From NCBI GenBank assembly GCA_963822095.1, contig CAWGGS010000001.1, positions 1 through 64,000 on the forward strand: 64,000 nt of DNA, given 5' to 3'. This document shows positions 50,546 to 58,728 of the stretch, one piece after another; within the stretch, counting starts at the first letter, position 1, and the number at the start of each line of letters is the position of its first letter. Below the pieces are notes generated by a model, which had not been told where the DNA came from, searched no databases, and was given only the letters and a program-made list of their open reading frames with translations. A program made the translations under genes and the position numbers. The DNA is from CAWGGS01 sp963822095. GTDB lineage: Bacteria; Desulfobacterota; Desulfobulbia; Desulfobulbales; Desulfocapsaceae.

Positions 50546-50585
50546 GTGGAATGCAATTAAGCTGAATTGAACAAAGGTATTGAAA

Positions 50586-50921
50586 ATGGGACAGGGTAAA
50601 ACGTACCTGAAAAAAAATGATCAGGTAGAAGTTATTGCTGGAAAGGATAAAGGAAGAGTCGGTAAGATCCTGAAAATCGTTCCTGCATCGTCAAAGGCCA
50701 TCGTTGAGAGGGTCAACATTGTAAAGAGGCACACCAAGCCAAGAGAAATGAACCAGCAGGGGCAGATAATCGAGAAAGAAGCGCCGATCCATGTATCTAA
50801 TCTTCAACTCATTTGTCCCGAGTGTACCAAGACCGGTCGTATCGGGAAAAAAATTCTTGAAGATGGTACCAAAGTGAGGTTTTGCAAGAGCTGTGGTGGT
50901 GCTATCGAAAGTAAAAAATAA
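50586..50921 (+). CDS. rplX: 50S ribosomal protein L24
   Basis: 111 residues from ATG 50586, 8 nt after AAAGG. KOW domain with G-K-D-K-G-R-V-G-K-I. The C-terminus has C-P-E-C ... C-K-S-C-G-G, a zinc-ribbon-like pair found in many long L24 proteins. Initiates 50S assembly. In frame and complete, in contrast to its upstream neighbours. Confidence 0.95.
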   Translation: MGQGKTYLKKNDQVEVIAGKDKGRVGKILKIVPASSKAIVERVNIVKRHTKPREMNQQGQIIEKEAPIHVSNLQLICPECTKTGRIGKKILEDGTKVRFCKSCGGAIESKK

Positions 50922-50952
50922 GCATTAATTAGGCTTAGTTCAGGAGCTATAA

Positions 50953-51492
50953 ATGGGTACGCTGAAAGAATTTTACAAGGAAAAGTGTGTTGCCGGACTT
51001 ATTGAAGAGTTCGGCTATAAAAACACCATGCAAATCCCCAAGGTTGAAAAAGTTGTTGTAAATATGGGGCTTGGGGAGGCGGTACAGAATCCTAAAATCA
51101 TTGAAGGTGCAAGCGAAGAGTTGACAAAAATTGCCGGGCAGCGATCAGTTGTCAGAAAGGCAAAAAAATCGATTGCAACCTTCAAATTGAGGGAAGGTAT
51201 GCCAATTGGCTGTTCCGTCACCTTGCGCGGTGACAGAATGTATGATTTCTTGAGCAAGTTGATAAATATTGCTCTTCCCCGGGTTCGTGACTTCAGAGGC
51301 TTGTCTCCCAAGGGATTTGACGGGCGTGGAAATTACTCGATGGGAGTAAAAGAGCAGATTATTTTTCCTGAAATTGATTACGATAAGATAGATAAAATTA
51401 AAGGCTTAAATATATCCATCGTGACCACTGCCCGGACTGATGAAGAAGGAAGGTCTCTGCTGAGGTTGCTGGGTATTCCCTTCCGGAAATAA
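50953..51492 (+). CDS. rplE: 50S ribosomal protein L5
   Basis: 179 residues. Binds 5S rRNA and contacts P-site tRNA. N-M-G-L-G-E-A family segment, R-G-D-R-M-Y-D-F and F-D-G-R-G-N-Y are present. Complete frame; ATG follows CAGGAGC. Confidence 0.97.
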   Translation: MGTLKEFYKEKCVAGLIEEFGYKNTMQIPKVEKVVVNMGLGEAVQNPKIIEGASEELTKIAGQRSVVRKAKKSIATFKLREGMPIGCSVTLRGDRMYDFLSKLINIALPRVRDFRGLSPKGFDGRGNYSMGVKEQIIFPEIDYDKIDKIKGLNISIVTTARTDEEGRSLLRLLGIPFRK

Positions 51493-51541
51493 AAATTTAA
51501 ATTTGATTTTTTTAAACTTTATATACTAACTGGAGGCTGGC

Positions 51542-51727
51542 TTGGCTAAAAAATCGATAATTGCAAAATCCCAACGCAAACCGAAGTTTGAGGTTAGAAA
51601 ATATAACAGATGCCCTCTTTGTGGACGGCCGCGTGGGTTTTTGAGGAAGTTCGGTATCTGTAGGATTTGTTTCAGGAAATTGGCATCAAATGGTGAAATA
51701 ACAGGTGTGACGAAATCCAGTTGGTAA
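51542..51727 (+). CDS. rpsN: 30S ribosomal protein S14, zinc-binding type
   Basis: 61 residues from TTG 51542 with GGAGG 5 nt upstream. Zinc motif C-P-L-C-G-R-P-R-G and C-R-I-C identifies the short zinc-binding (type Z) S14. Located between rplE and rpsH as in the standard spc operon. Confidence 0.96.
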   Translation: MAKKSIIAKSQRKPKFEVRKYNRCPLCGRPRGFLRKFGICRICFRKLASNGEITGVTKSSW

Positions 51728-51791
51728 CGCGGTTGGTTGTATTTGCGCTACGGATTTTGTATGACATTCGAAAAAATAAGGAGTGTTCGCT

Positions 51792-52190
51792 ATGTCTATG
51801 AGCGACCCCCTGGCCGACATGATGACCAGGATTAGAAATGCTGTAATGGCAAAATTCAATACTGTAGTAATGCCTCATTCTAACAATAAGGCTAGCATTG
51901 CAAAGGTATTGAAAGAAGAAGGATATATCACTGATTACCAGGTTTCTTCCGAAGGAGTACAGGGCACGTTGACCATTACTCTGAAATATGGACCCAATAG
52001 AGAGTCTGTCATTACCGGAATTAAAAGGATCAGCAAACCTGGGCTTCGCAGGTATTCAAAGGCCCATGCATTGCCGACGGTATTGAATGGTCTGGGAATC
52101 GCGATTATATCTACCTCGAAGGGCATAGTTACGGATAAAACGGCGAGATTGCTGAACGCCGGTGGAGAGATTCTTTGTGAGGTCTGGTAA
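51792..52190 (+). CDS. rpsH: 30S ribosomal protein S8
   Basis: 132 residues from ATG 51792, 8 nt after AAGGAG; a GTG at 51783 overlaps the ribosome binding site and is rejected. D-P-L-A-D-M-M-T-R-I-R-N-A start and the C-terminal G-G-E-I-L-C-E-V-W are typical. S8 represses spc operon translation in E. coli. Confidence 0.96.
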   Translation: MSMSDPLADMMTRIRNAVMAKFNTVVMPHSNNKASIAKVLKEEGYITDYQVSSEGVQGTLTITLKYGPNRESVITGIKRISKPGLRRYSKAHALPTVLNGLGIAIISTSKGIVTDKTARLLNAGGEILCEVW

Positions 52191-52214
52191 GTCTCGCAAA
52201 TAACGGAGGTAATA

Positions 52215-52754
52215 ATGTCTCGTATTGGAAAGCAACCTATCCCTGTTTCTTCAGGGATCAAGGTCCAGATCGATGGACAGCATATTGTTGTTAAGGGTTC
52301 CAAAGGTACCCTTGAGCGCGATATAATTCCCGAAATTGAAGTTCAGTTGAACGGGAATGAAATTGTAGTGAATAACCGTGTGGAAAATAAGAAAGTCAAC
52401 GCCTTTCGGGGTTTGACCCGTTCTCTTATTAATAACATGGTGATCGGCGTCGACAAAGGGTTCAGTAAAGTATTGGTTATAGAGGGTGTCGGGTATAAGG
52501 CCAGTGTTGCTGGTACTAACCTGACGCTCAATGTGGGATACTCCAATCCGGTAGACTTCTCCCTGCCTCAAGGGGTGAATGCGACGGTCGACAACAATAC
52601 TAAAATAACCCTCGACTCCATTGATAAGGATCTGCTGGGCTTAACGGCATCCCGCATTCGCAGTATCAGAAAACCTGAGCCGTATAAAGGGAAGGGGATC
52701 CGATACGAGAATGAACATATTGTCAGAAAGGTTGGAAAGGCCGCAGGCAAATAA
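52215..52754 (+). CDS. rplF: 50S ribosomal protein L6
   Basis: 179 residues. Near the sarcin-ricin loop and factor site. M-S-R-I-G-K-Q-P-I start, G-V-G-Y-K-A and the C-terminal P-E-P-Y-K-G-K-G-I-R-Y-E are signatures. 24-nt gap from rpsH with GGAGG. Confidence 0.97.
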   Translation: MSRIGKQPIPVSSGIKVQIDGQHIVVKGSKGTLERDIIPEIEVQLNGNEIVVNNRVENKKVNAFRGLTRSLINNMVIGVDKGFSKVLVIEGVGYKASVAGTNLTLNVGYSNPVDFSLPQGVNATVDNNTKITLDSIDKDLLGLTASRIRSIRKPEPYKGKGIRYENEHIVRKVGKAAGK

Positions 52755-52803
52755 GCATCCTTGATGGGTCTTATGATCAAAGCATTAACATGGTAATACA
52801 ACG

Positions 52804-53163
52804 ATGACAAACTCAAAATTACTGGCGAGGGCTAAGCGGATAAGCCGGATTCGAAAGAAGATCAGTGGCTCGGAAGAGCGGCCCCGCCTATGCGTATTTA
52901 AAAGTAATAAACATATATACGCCCAGATTATAGACGATGTGCAGCACAAAACCCTGGTGGCGATGTCAACTGTCGAGAAGGAGTTCTCTCAGGGTGAAGA
53001 AAAAGGAAAAATCGGTGCTGCAAAGGTAGTGGGAAAGATGATTGCCGAACGGGCCAAGGCAAAAGGCATCCAAAAGGTGGTCTTCGACCGCGGCGGGTAT
53101 CTTTACCATGGACGTGTAAAATCCCTTTCCGATGGTGCTCGGGAAGGGGGGCTTGAATTTTAA
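52804..53163 (+). CDS. rplR: 50S ribosomal protein L18
   Basis: 119 residues. Binds 5S rRNA with L5. R-P-R-L-C-V-F-K-S-N-K-H-I-Y-A-Q-I and the C-terminal F-D-R-G-G-Y-L-Y-H-G-R-V are standard. Coding ends 27 nt before rpsE. Confidence 0.96.
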   Translation: MTNSKLLARAKRISRIRKKISGSEERPRLCVFKSNKHIYAQIIDDVQHKTLVAMSTVEKEFSQGEEKGKIGAAKVVGKMIAERAKAKGIQKVVFDRGGYLYHGRVKSLSDGAREGGLEF

Positions 53164-53190
53164 TGAATCTGCTAATTATGGGGGTGTCCC

Positions 53191-53703
53191 TTGTCTGATT
53201 TTAAACGTTCTAAAAGTGAAAGTACTGAAGAACTGATAGAAAAAATCGTATATATCAATCGCGTTGCCAAAGTCGTCAAAGGTGGACGCAGGTTCAGCTT
53301 TAGTGCCATTGTTGTTGTAGGCGACGGAAAAGGCAAAGTCGGTTATGGTCTTGGCAAGGCAAATCAGGTGCCTGAGGCAATTCGAAAAGGAGTTGAGCGT
53401 GCCAAAAAAGATATGGGGGCGGTATCGCTTACATCCTTGTCCATTCCTCACCAGATTGTCGGCAGATATGGTGCCGGAAAGGTATTGCTTAAACCTGCAT
53501 CTGCCGGTACCGGAGTTATTGCTGGTGGACCTGTCAGGGCGGTTCTTGAGGCCGCGGGCGTATCAAATATTTTGACAAAATGTCTTGGCTCTCATAATCC
53601 ACATAATATGGTCAAAGCAACATTAGATGGTTTGAGAAGTCTGCGTTCGGCTCAAGCAATTGCGGATTTAAGAGGTAAGACAGTTGAAGAAATGGCTGGC
53701 TAA
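53191..53703 (+). CDS. rpsE: 30S ribosomal protein S5
   Basis: 170 residues from TTG 53191, after GGGGGTG. F-S-F-S-A-I-V-V-V-G-D and G-K-V-G-Y-G-L-G-K-A are the double-stranded RNA-binding motifs. Role in decoding accuracy and mRNA helicase activity. A hairpin (AAACAAAG/CTTTGTTT, 53702-53732) lies between rpsE and rpmD. Confidence 0.96.
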   Translation: MSDFKRSKSESTEELIEKIVYINRVAKVVKGGRRFSFSAIVVVGDGKGKVGYGLGKANQVPEAIRKGVERAKKDMGAVSLTSLSIPHQIVGRYGAGKVLLKPASAGTGVIAGGPVRAVLEAAGVSNILTKCLGSHNPHNMVKATLDGLRSLRSAQAIADLRGKTVEEMAG

Positions 53704-53771
53704 ACAAAGTATTTCGAATTTCTTCTTTGTTTAAAGAACGAATTCACCTAATTTAATTTATAGGTAGTAAT

Positions 53772-53954
53772 ATGGCCGAGACAATAAAAGTAACTCTGGT
53801 TAAGAGTGGCATTGGCAGTATAGAGAAAGTACGGGCTACCTTGATCGGTCTGGGACTCACCAAAATGAATAAAACTGTTATCCGCAAAGATACTCCTGAA
53901 ATCCGTGGCATGATAGCCAAAGTGAGTCATCTTGTCCGTATCGAGGAGGTTTGA
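53772..53954 (+). CDS. rpmD: 50S ribosomal protein L30
   Basis: 60 residues, full length for bacterial L30. K-V-T-L-V-K-S-G-I-G and L-G-L-T-K-M-N-K-T motif. The stop is separated from the rplO start by one base, and the rplO ribosome binding site (GAGGAGGT) lies inside the rpmD 3' end. Confidence 0.96.
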   Translation: MAETIKVTLVKSGIGSIEKVRATLIGLGLTKMNKTVIRKDTPEIRGMIAKVSHLVRIEEV

Positions 53955-53955
53955 A

Positions 53956-54405
53956 ATGATAACTTTAAGTAATCTCTCACCCAATAAAGGTGCAAATAAA
54001 AATAAAAAACGCGTCGGGAGAGGACCAGGATCCGGAAATGGCAAGACTGCTGGACGTGGGCATAAGGGTGCCAGATCACGTTCGGGATTTAAGAGCAAAC
54101 CAGGTTTCGAGGGTGGCCAGATGCCACTTCAACGGCGCTTGCCCAAGATCGGGTTTAAAAATATATTTTCTAAAGAATACAAATTGATATCTCTTTCTCA
54201 GCTCGATAAATTTGATGACAATGCTGAGATAACCACCCAAACACTCGTAGAGGCAGGATTGGTCAAAGAGAATATGTTGGTGAAAATTCTTGCCAATGGC
54301 GAGATAAGCAAGGCCATAAAGGTCAAGGTTGATGCTGTAAGTGCCGGAGCACGTGCCAAGATCGAATCTGCTGGTGGTACTGTTGAATTAGCTGGAAAAG
54401 AGTAA
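53956..54405 (+). CDS. rplO: 50S ribosomal protein L15
   Basis: 149 residues from ATG 53956, 5 nt after GAGGAGGT. Glycine/basic-rich N-terminus (R-V-G-R-G-P-G-S-G-N-G-K-T-A-G-R-G) inserts into 23S rRNA. Last ribosomal protein before secY; the 94-nt gap contains no strong terminator. Confidence 0.97.
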   Translation: MITLSNLSPNKGANKNKKRVGRGPGSGNGKTAGRGHKGARSRSGFKSKPGFEGGQMPLQRRLPKIGFKNIFSKEYKLISLSQLDKFDDNAEITTQTLVEAGLVKENMLVKILANGEISKAIKVKVDAVSAGARAKIESAGGTVELAGKE

Positions 54406-54499
54406 TAGACATTTTTAATTCTTTTGTATTTCTTAATGTTGCACAAATACTTCCTCGATTCCTCTCCTTGGGGAAAAGAAGTTAAAACAGGTTTAGATT

Positions 54500-55804
54500 A
54501 TGAGTGGAATCCAGCAAGCAGCTAATATTCCTGAGCTACGGAGAAGGATACTCTTTACCATCATTATGCTGGCGGTCTATAGGATCGGAGTACAGATTCC
54601 TACTCCTGGCATCAATGCTGATGCACTGGCTGCTTTTTTTGCAAAGAACGCATCGACATTGTTCGGTATGTTTAATATGTTTTCAGGTGGGGCTCTGACA
54701 AAGTTTTCCATCTTTGCCCTCGGCATTATGCCATATATCAGTGCATCAATTATTATCCAGCTTCTGACTGTGGTTATTCCACAACTTGAATCACTGAGCA
54801 AAGAAGGGGAGGCTGGGCAACGTAAAATAACGCAATATACCCGATATGGAACAGTGGGTTTGTCACTCATTCAAAGTGCGTTTATCGCCAGAGGACTAGA
54901 AGGGATGACGGGGCCGGGAGGACAGGCAATCGTCATGAGTCCGGGACCGCAATTTTTGTTCATGACTGTCTTGACCCTCACAGCAGGCACATCTTTTATT
55001 ATGTGGCTTGGCGAGCAGATGACAGAGCGCGGGATAGGAAATGGTATATCGCTAATTATTTTCGCAGGTATCGTCGCCCGTGGTCCATCAGCATTGATAA
55101 GTTCTATAGAGTTAATTAAAGCTGGAGATATAAAACCTTTTCTCATTCCGTTTTTTCTGGTCTTCATGTTTGCAATAGTTGCGATCATCGTTTTCTTTGA
55201 AACGGCTCAGAGGAAGATACCTATTCAGTATGCTAAACGCGTGATAGGGCGTAAAATGTATGGTGGGCAGAGTAGCCACTTGCCGTTGAAAATTAATATT
55301 TCAGGTGTTATCCCTCCCATTTTTGCATCTTCAATAATGATGTTCCCGGCAACAATCGGCAGCTTTGTCCAGGTAGATTGGGTACAGAAGGCTTCCGCGG
55401 CATTATCGCCTGGAAGTCCGTACTATTATATTCTCTATATCGGAATGATCGTCTTCTTCTGTTTCTTTTATACTGCGGTTACCTTCAAGCCTGATGATGT
55501 CGCGGATAACTTGAAAAAGAATGGCGGGTTCATACCAGGCATTCGCCCCGGTAAAAAGACCGCTGAATTCATAGATAGGGTATTGACGAGAGTAACAGTT
55601 GTCGGAGCTATATATCTTAGTGCTGTTTGCGTACTGCCAACCATTTTGATTTCGAGGTTCAATGTTCCCTTTTACTTTGGTGGTACAGCCTTGTTGATTG
55701 TGGTCGGTGTGGCAATAGATACAATATCCCAGATTGAATCCCACCTGGTAATGCGCAATTATGAAGGATTCATGAAACAGGGACGAATGCGTGGACGGAA
55801 CTGA
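54500..55804 (+). CDS. secY: Preprotein translocase subunit SecY
   Basis: 434 residues with ten membrane helices. Forms the protein-conducting channel with SecE (encoded at 28499). Plug region after helix 1, G-I-M-P-Y-I-S-A-S-I near helix 2, and cytoplasmic loops with K-R-V-I-G-R-K-M-Y-G-G are standard. Normally followed by adk; here map comes directly, 3 nt later. Confidence 0.97.
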   Translation: MSGIQQAANIPELRRRILFTIIMLAVYRIGVQIPTPGINADALAAFFAKNASTLFGMFNMFSGGALTKFSIFALGIMPYISASIIIQLLTVVIPQLESLSKEGEAGQRKITQYTRYGTVGLSLIQSAFIARGLEGMTGPGGQAIVMSPGPQFLFMTVLTLTAGTSFIMWLGEQMTERGIGNGISLIIFAGIVARGPSALISSIELIKAGDIKPFLIPFFLVFMFAIVAIIVFFETAQRKIPIQYAKRVIGRKMYGGQSSHLPLKINISGVIPPIFASSIMMFPATIGSFVQVDWVQKASAALSPGSPYYYILYIGMIVFFCFFYTAVTFKPDDVADNLKKNGGFIPGIRPGKKTAEFIDRVLTRVTVVGAIYLSAVCVLPTILISRFNVPFYFGGTALLIVVGVAIDTISQIESHLVMRNYEGFMKQGRMRGRN

Positions 55805-55840
55805 TCTGTGCTTGCATCTAAAAACGATCAAAATAAAAAT

Positions 55841-56596
55841 ATGATGGTAAAAAAATCGGATGAGATTCTGATTATGCAAGAGGCGAATCAGATTGTTGCC
55901 GAGACGTTGACACTTTTAGAAGATGTTGTAGAACCCGGAATTACAACCTATGAGCTCGACAGGTTATCAGAGGATCTCTGTCGAAAAAGAAAAGCTGTTC
56001 CGGCCTTTAAGGGATACAGAGGATTTCCAGGAAGCCTCTGTGTGTCTATAAACGAAGAGGTGGTGCACGGGATTCCTTCCCGGAAGAGAAAACTGAAAAA
56101 GGGTGATATCGTTTCCGTTGACTTCGGAGTTAAATATAAAGGGTTCTATGGAGACTCGGCAATGACCATTCCGGTTGGTAAAATCGATCATTCAAAGCAT
56201 AAGCTTATTGAAGTTACCAAGGAATCGTTACAAAGAGCCATAGCTCAGGTAGAGATCGGAAATAGGATTGCCGATATATCAAATGCTGTTCAACAGTATG
56301 TGGAAGAAAACGGATTTTCAGTGGTTCGACAATTTGTTGGTCATGGAATCGGTACATCACTTCATGAGGGACCTGAAATTCCGAACTTTGTGCAGGAGGA
56401 ACCGACACCCAGGATTCTAGAAGGTCTGGTGCTTGCTATCGAACCCATGGTCAATATGGGAACGTATAAGGTGAAGATTCTACGGGATGGGTGGACAGTC
56501 ATCACAGAAGATCGAAAACCGTCTGCGCATTTCGAACATTCGGTAGCTGCAACCAAGGATGGTCCTCTGGTACTGAGTTCCAGAATGGGGATTTAA
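55841..56596 (+). CDS. map: Methionine aminopeptidase, type I
   Basis: 251 residues from ATG 55841 (M-M-V-K-K-S-D-E); a GTG at 55808 adds 11 residues and neither start has a strong ribosome binding site. Removes the initiator Met. Metal ligands are visible in V-D-F-G-V, G-D-S-A-M, G-H-G-I-G and the C-terminal E-P-M-V and E-H-S-V. The absence of adk between secY and map departs from the E. coli/Bacillus-type order. Confidence 0.93.
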   Translation: MMVKKSDEILIMQEANQIVAETLTLLEDVVEPGITTYELDRLSEDLCRKRKAVPAFKGYRGFPGSLCVSINEEVVHGIPSRKRKLKKGDIVSVDFGVKYKGFYGDSAMTIPVGKIDHSKHKLIEVTKESLQRAIAQVEIGNRIADISNAVQQYVEENGFSVVRQFVGHGIGTSLHEGPEIPNFVQEEPTPRILEGLVLAIEPMVNMGTYKVKILRDGWTVITEDRKPSAHFEHSVAATKDGPLVLSSRMGI

Positions 56597-56687
56597 AAGT
56601 TAACCAAAAAAGTACTTCTCTTTTTTGGTGGGATATATTATAGTAACTGCCTTTTGGGTTATTGTTTACTACTTTTCGGGAGCCTGT

Positions 56688-56921
56688 ATGGCAAAAGAAG
56701 AAGCTATCGAAGTTGAAGGTACTATAATAGAGCCGCTGCCCAATGCTATGTTTCGGGTCGAGCTTGATAACGGACATAAGGTTCTTGCTCATATTTCCGG
56801 TAAGATGCGGATGCATTTCATCAAGATATTACCTGGTGATAGGGTGACCATAGAACTTTCTCCGTACGATTTGAGTAGAGGCCGGGTTACATTTCGGGCT
56901 AAAAATTCTAAAAAGAAATAA
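56688..56921 (+). CDS. infA: Translation initiation factor IF-1
   Basis: 77 residues from ATG 56688 (M-A-K-E-E-A-I-E-V-E-G), GGGAG upstream; the in-frame extension from 56625 is rejected. OB-fold with L-P-N-A-M-F-R-V-E-L and D-R-V-T-I-E-L-S-P-Y-D-L. Blocks the A site during initiation. Slightly longer than the usual 72 residues because of a Lys-rich tail. Confidence 0.96.
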   Translation: MAKEEAIEVEGTIIEPLPNAMFRVELDNGHKVLAHISGKMRMHFIKILPGDRVTIELSPYDLSRGRVTFRAKNSKKK

Positions 56922-56939
56922 ATTGAGAGCTTACTTATA

Positions 56940-57053
56940 ATGAAAGTGCGATCGTCTGTTAAAAAATTATGCAGTGAATGTAAAGTCTTTAAGCGTAACG
57001 GGGTAGTACGTGTTTCCTGTAAGGTTAAAAAACACAAACAACGACAAGGATAA
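56940..57053 (+). CDS. rpmJ: 50S ribosomal protein L36, zinc-binding type
   Basis: 37 residues, complete: M-K-V-R-S-S-V-K-K-L-C-S-E-C-K. Zinc ligands C11, C14, C27, H32 make it the zinc-containing paralogue. Only 18 nt follow infA; 49 nt precede rpsM, the usual infA-rpmJ-rpsM order. Confidence 0.95.
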   Translation: MKVRSSVKKLCSECKVFKRNGVVRVSCKVKKHKQRQG

Positions 57054-57102
57054 TTCATTCTCTTACAATATTTATTTTACTACTCTTTTAAGGAGATAGA
57101 TC

Positions 57103-57468
57103 TTGGCACGTATAGCTGGAGTTGACCTTCCGAAAAATAAGCATATGGATAGGGCTTTGACCTATATTCATGGCATTGGTTTGACATCTGCCAGGCAGAT
57201 TCTAAATAAAGTTGACCTGCCATATACCATGAACAGTGACGATCTTGACGGCGATGACGTAAGTCGTATACGAAAAGTCATTGAAGAAGAGTATTCGGTT
57301 GAGGGTGATCGCAGGCGTGTAGTCTCAATGGATATCAAGAGACTTATGGATCTCGGCTGTTACCGGGGAAGGCGACATCGTTCGGGGCTCCCATGCCGTG
57401 GGCAGAATACCAAAACAAATGCCAGAACCCGAAAAGGCCCCCGACGCGGCGCAGCTCGCAGGAAATAA
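57103..57468 (+). CDS. rpsM: 30S ribosomal protein S13
   Basis: 121 residues from TTG 57103, with AAGGAGAT 6-7 nt upstream. A-R-I-A-G-V-D-L-P start and C-terminal R-G-Q-N-T-K-T-N-A-R-T-R-K-G are invariant in the family. Contacts P-site tRNA and 23S helix 38. First alpha-operon gene. Confidence 0.96.
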   Translation: MARIAGVDLPKNKHMDRALTYIHGIGLTSARQILNKVDLPYTMNSDDLDGDDVSRIRKVIEEEYSVEGDRRRVVSMDIKRLMDLGCYRGRRHRSGLPCRGQNTKTNARTRKGPRRGAARRK

Positions 57469-57492
57469 AAGATATAACGAATAGGTGTTGAT

Positions 57493-57891
57493 ATGGCAGG
57501 TCCCAAGCGTGGTGAATCGAGAACCAAAAGAAAGGTCAAAAAGAATATTTCTGAGGGAATAGTCTTCATATATTCAACCTTTAACAATACAATTGTCACC
57601 ATTTCCGATAAACAGGGAAATGTTATTTCCTGGTGTAGTGCAGGGGTATTAGGCTTCAAAGGGTCTCGAAAGAGCACACCTTTTGCGGCCCAGAATGCCG
57701 TTGCCGATGCCGCTAAAAAGGCAATTGATCAGGGGATGAGGAAAATTGAAGTAAAGGCAAAAGGGCCTGGTCCCGGAAGAGAGGCTGCGCTTCGGGCTTT
57801 AATTAATACAGGTTTTGAGGTAAGCCGGATCTATGATGTTACTCCGGTACCGCACAATGGCTGTAAACCTCCAAAACGTCGTCGTGTTTAA
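57493..57891 (+). CDS. rpsK: 30S ribosomal protein S11
   Basis: 132 residues. N-terminus basic; G-F-K-G-S-R-K-S-T-P-F-A-A-Q and the C-terminal D-V-T-P-V-P-H-N-G-C-K-P-P-K-R-R-R signature are complete. Binds the 16S platform near the E site. 24-nt gap after rpsM. Confidence 0.97.
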   Translation: MAGPKRGESRTKRKVKKNISEGIVFIYSTFNNTIVTISDKQGNVISWCSAGVLGFKGSRKSTPFAAQNAVADAAKKAIDQGMRKIEVKAKGPGPGREAALRALINTGFEVSRIYDVTPVPHNGCKPPKRRRV

Positions 57892-57938
57892 GCCATCAAT
57901 AAGAACTCGAATTAATATAAATTGAACGGAGGCCTGCG

Positions 57939-58568
57939 TTGGCTAGAAATATAGGAGTTGTGTGTCGCAGTTGCAGACGGGAAGGTCTGAAACTGTATTT
58001 GAAAGGAGATAGGTGCTATTCTGACAAATGCGCCTTTGAAAGACGGGCATTCGGACCGGGACAACACGGCCAGTCGAAGTTCAGAAAGCTATCGGATTAT
58101 GCTGTTCAGTTACGGGAAAAGCAGAAAGTAAAAAGCATGTATGGTATGCTTGAAGGACAATTTCGTTTAACCTTTAAAAAGGCCGATCGACAGAAAGGAG
58201 TTACCGGTGAAAATCTTCTGGTGCTTCTTGAAAGACGTCTCGACAATACTGTTTTTCGACTTGGAATTGCCTCATCCCGAAAACAGGCCAGGCAACTGGT
58301 CAGACATAATCATATTCTGGTAAACGGAAAAAAAGTCAACATCCCATCTGCCCTCATTTCTGTAGGTGATGAAATTACTCTCAAAGAAAAGAGTAAGACG
58401 AATGCCTTAATTGTTGAAAATATGGAAGCAGTGGCCAGAAGGGGTGTGCCAAGCTGGCTCGAGCTTGACAAAGACAATTTCAAAGCTAAGGTTATAACGT
58501 TGCCGAATCGGGAAGAGTTGACGATGCCGATTCAAGAACACCTGATAATTGAGCTCTATTCAAAGTAG
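57939..58568 (+). CDS. rpsD: 30S ribosomal protein S4
   Basis: 209 residues from TTG 57939 behind ACGGAGG. N-terminal zinc-type cysteines (C9-R-S-C12 ... C26, C31) mark the zinc-binding S4 form. S4 RNA-binding domain with L-D-N-T-V-F-R-L-G and H-I-L-V-N-G-K-K-V-N. Primary 16S assembly protein and, in several bacteria, repressor of the alpha operon. Confidence 0.97.
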   Translation: MARNIGVVCRSCRREGLKLYLKGDRCYSDKCAFERRAFGPGQHGQSKFRKLSDYAVQLREKQKVKSMYGMLEGQFRLTFKKADRQKGVTGENLLVLLERRLDNTVFRLGIASSRKQARQLVRHNHILVNGKKVNIPSALISVGDEITLKEKSKTNALIVENMEAVARRGVPSWLELDKDNFKAKVITLPNREELTMPIQEHLIIELYSK

Positions 58569-58728
58569 TGAGTTGGATACTGTTCGGCCGGAATTTCGTG
58601 CCGTTTAGGTATCTTATCATCTTGTAATGTGCGGATAGTGATATGGCGGGCAGATGAAGTCTGACCGGCATATCTCTATTTGTATTGTTATCCATTAAGC
58701 CGATTTACATAATGCGAGAAGGAATTAT

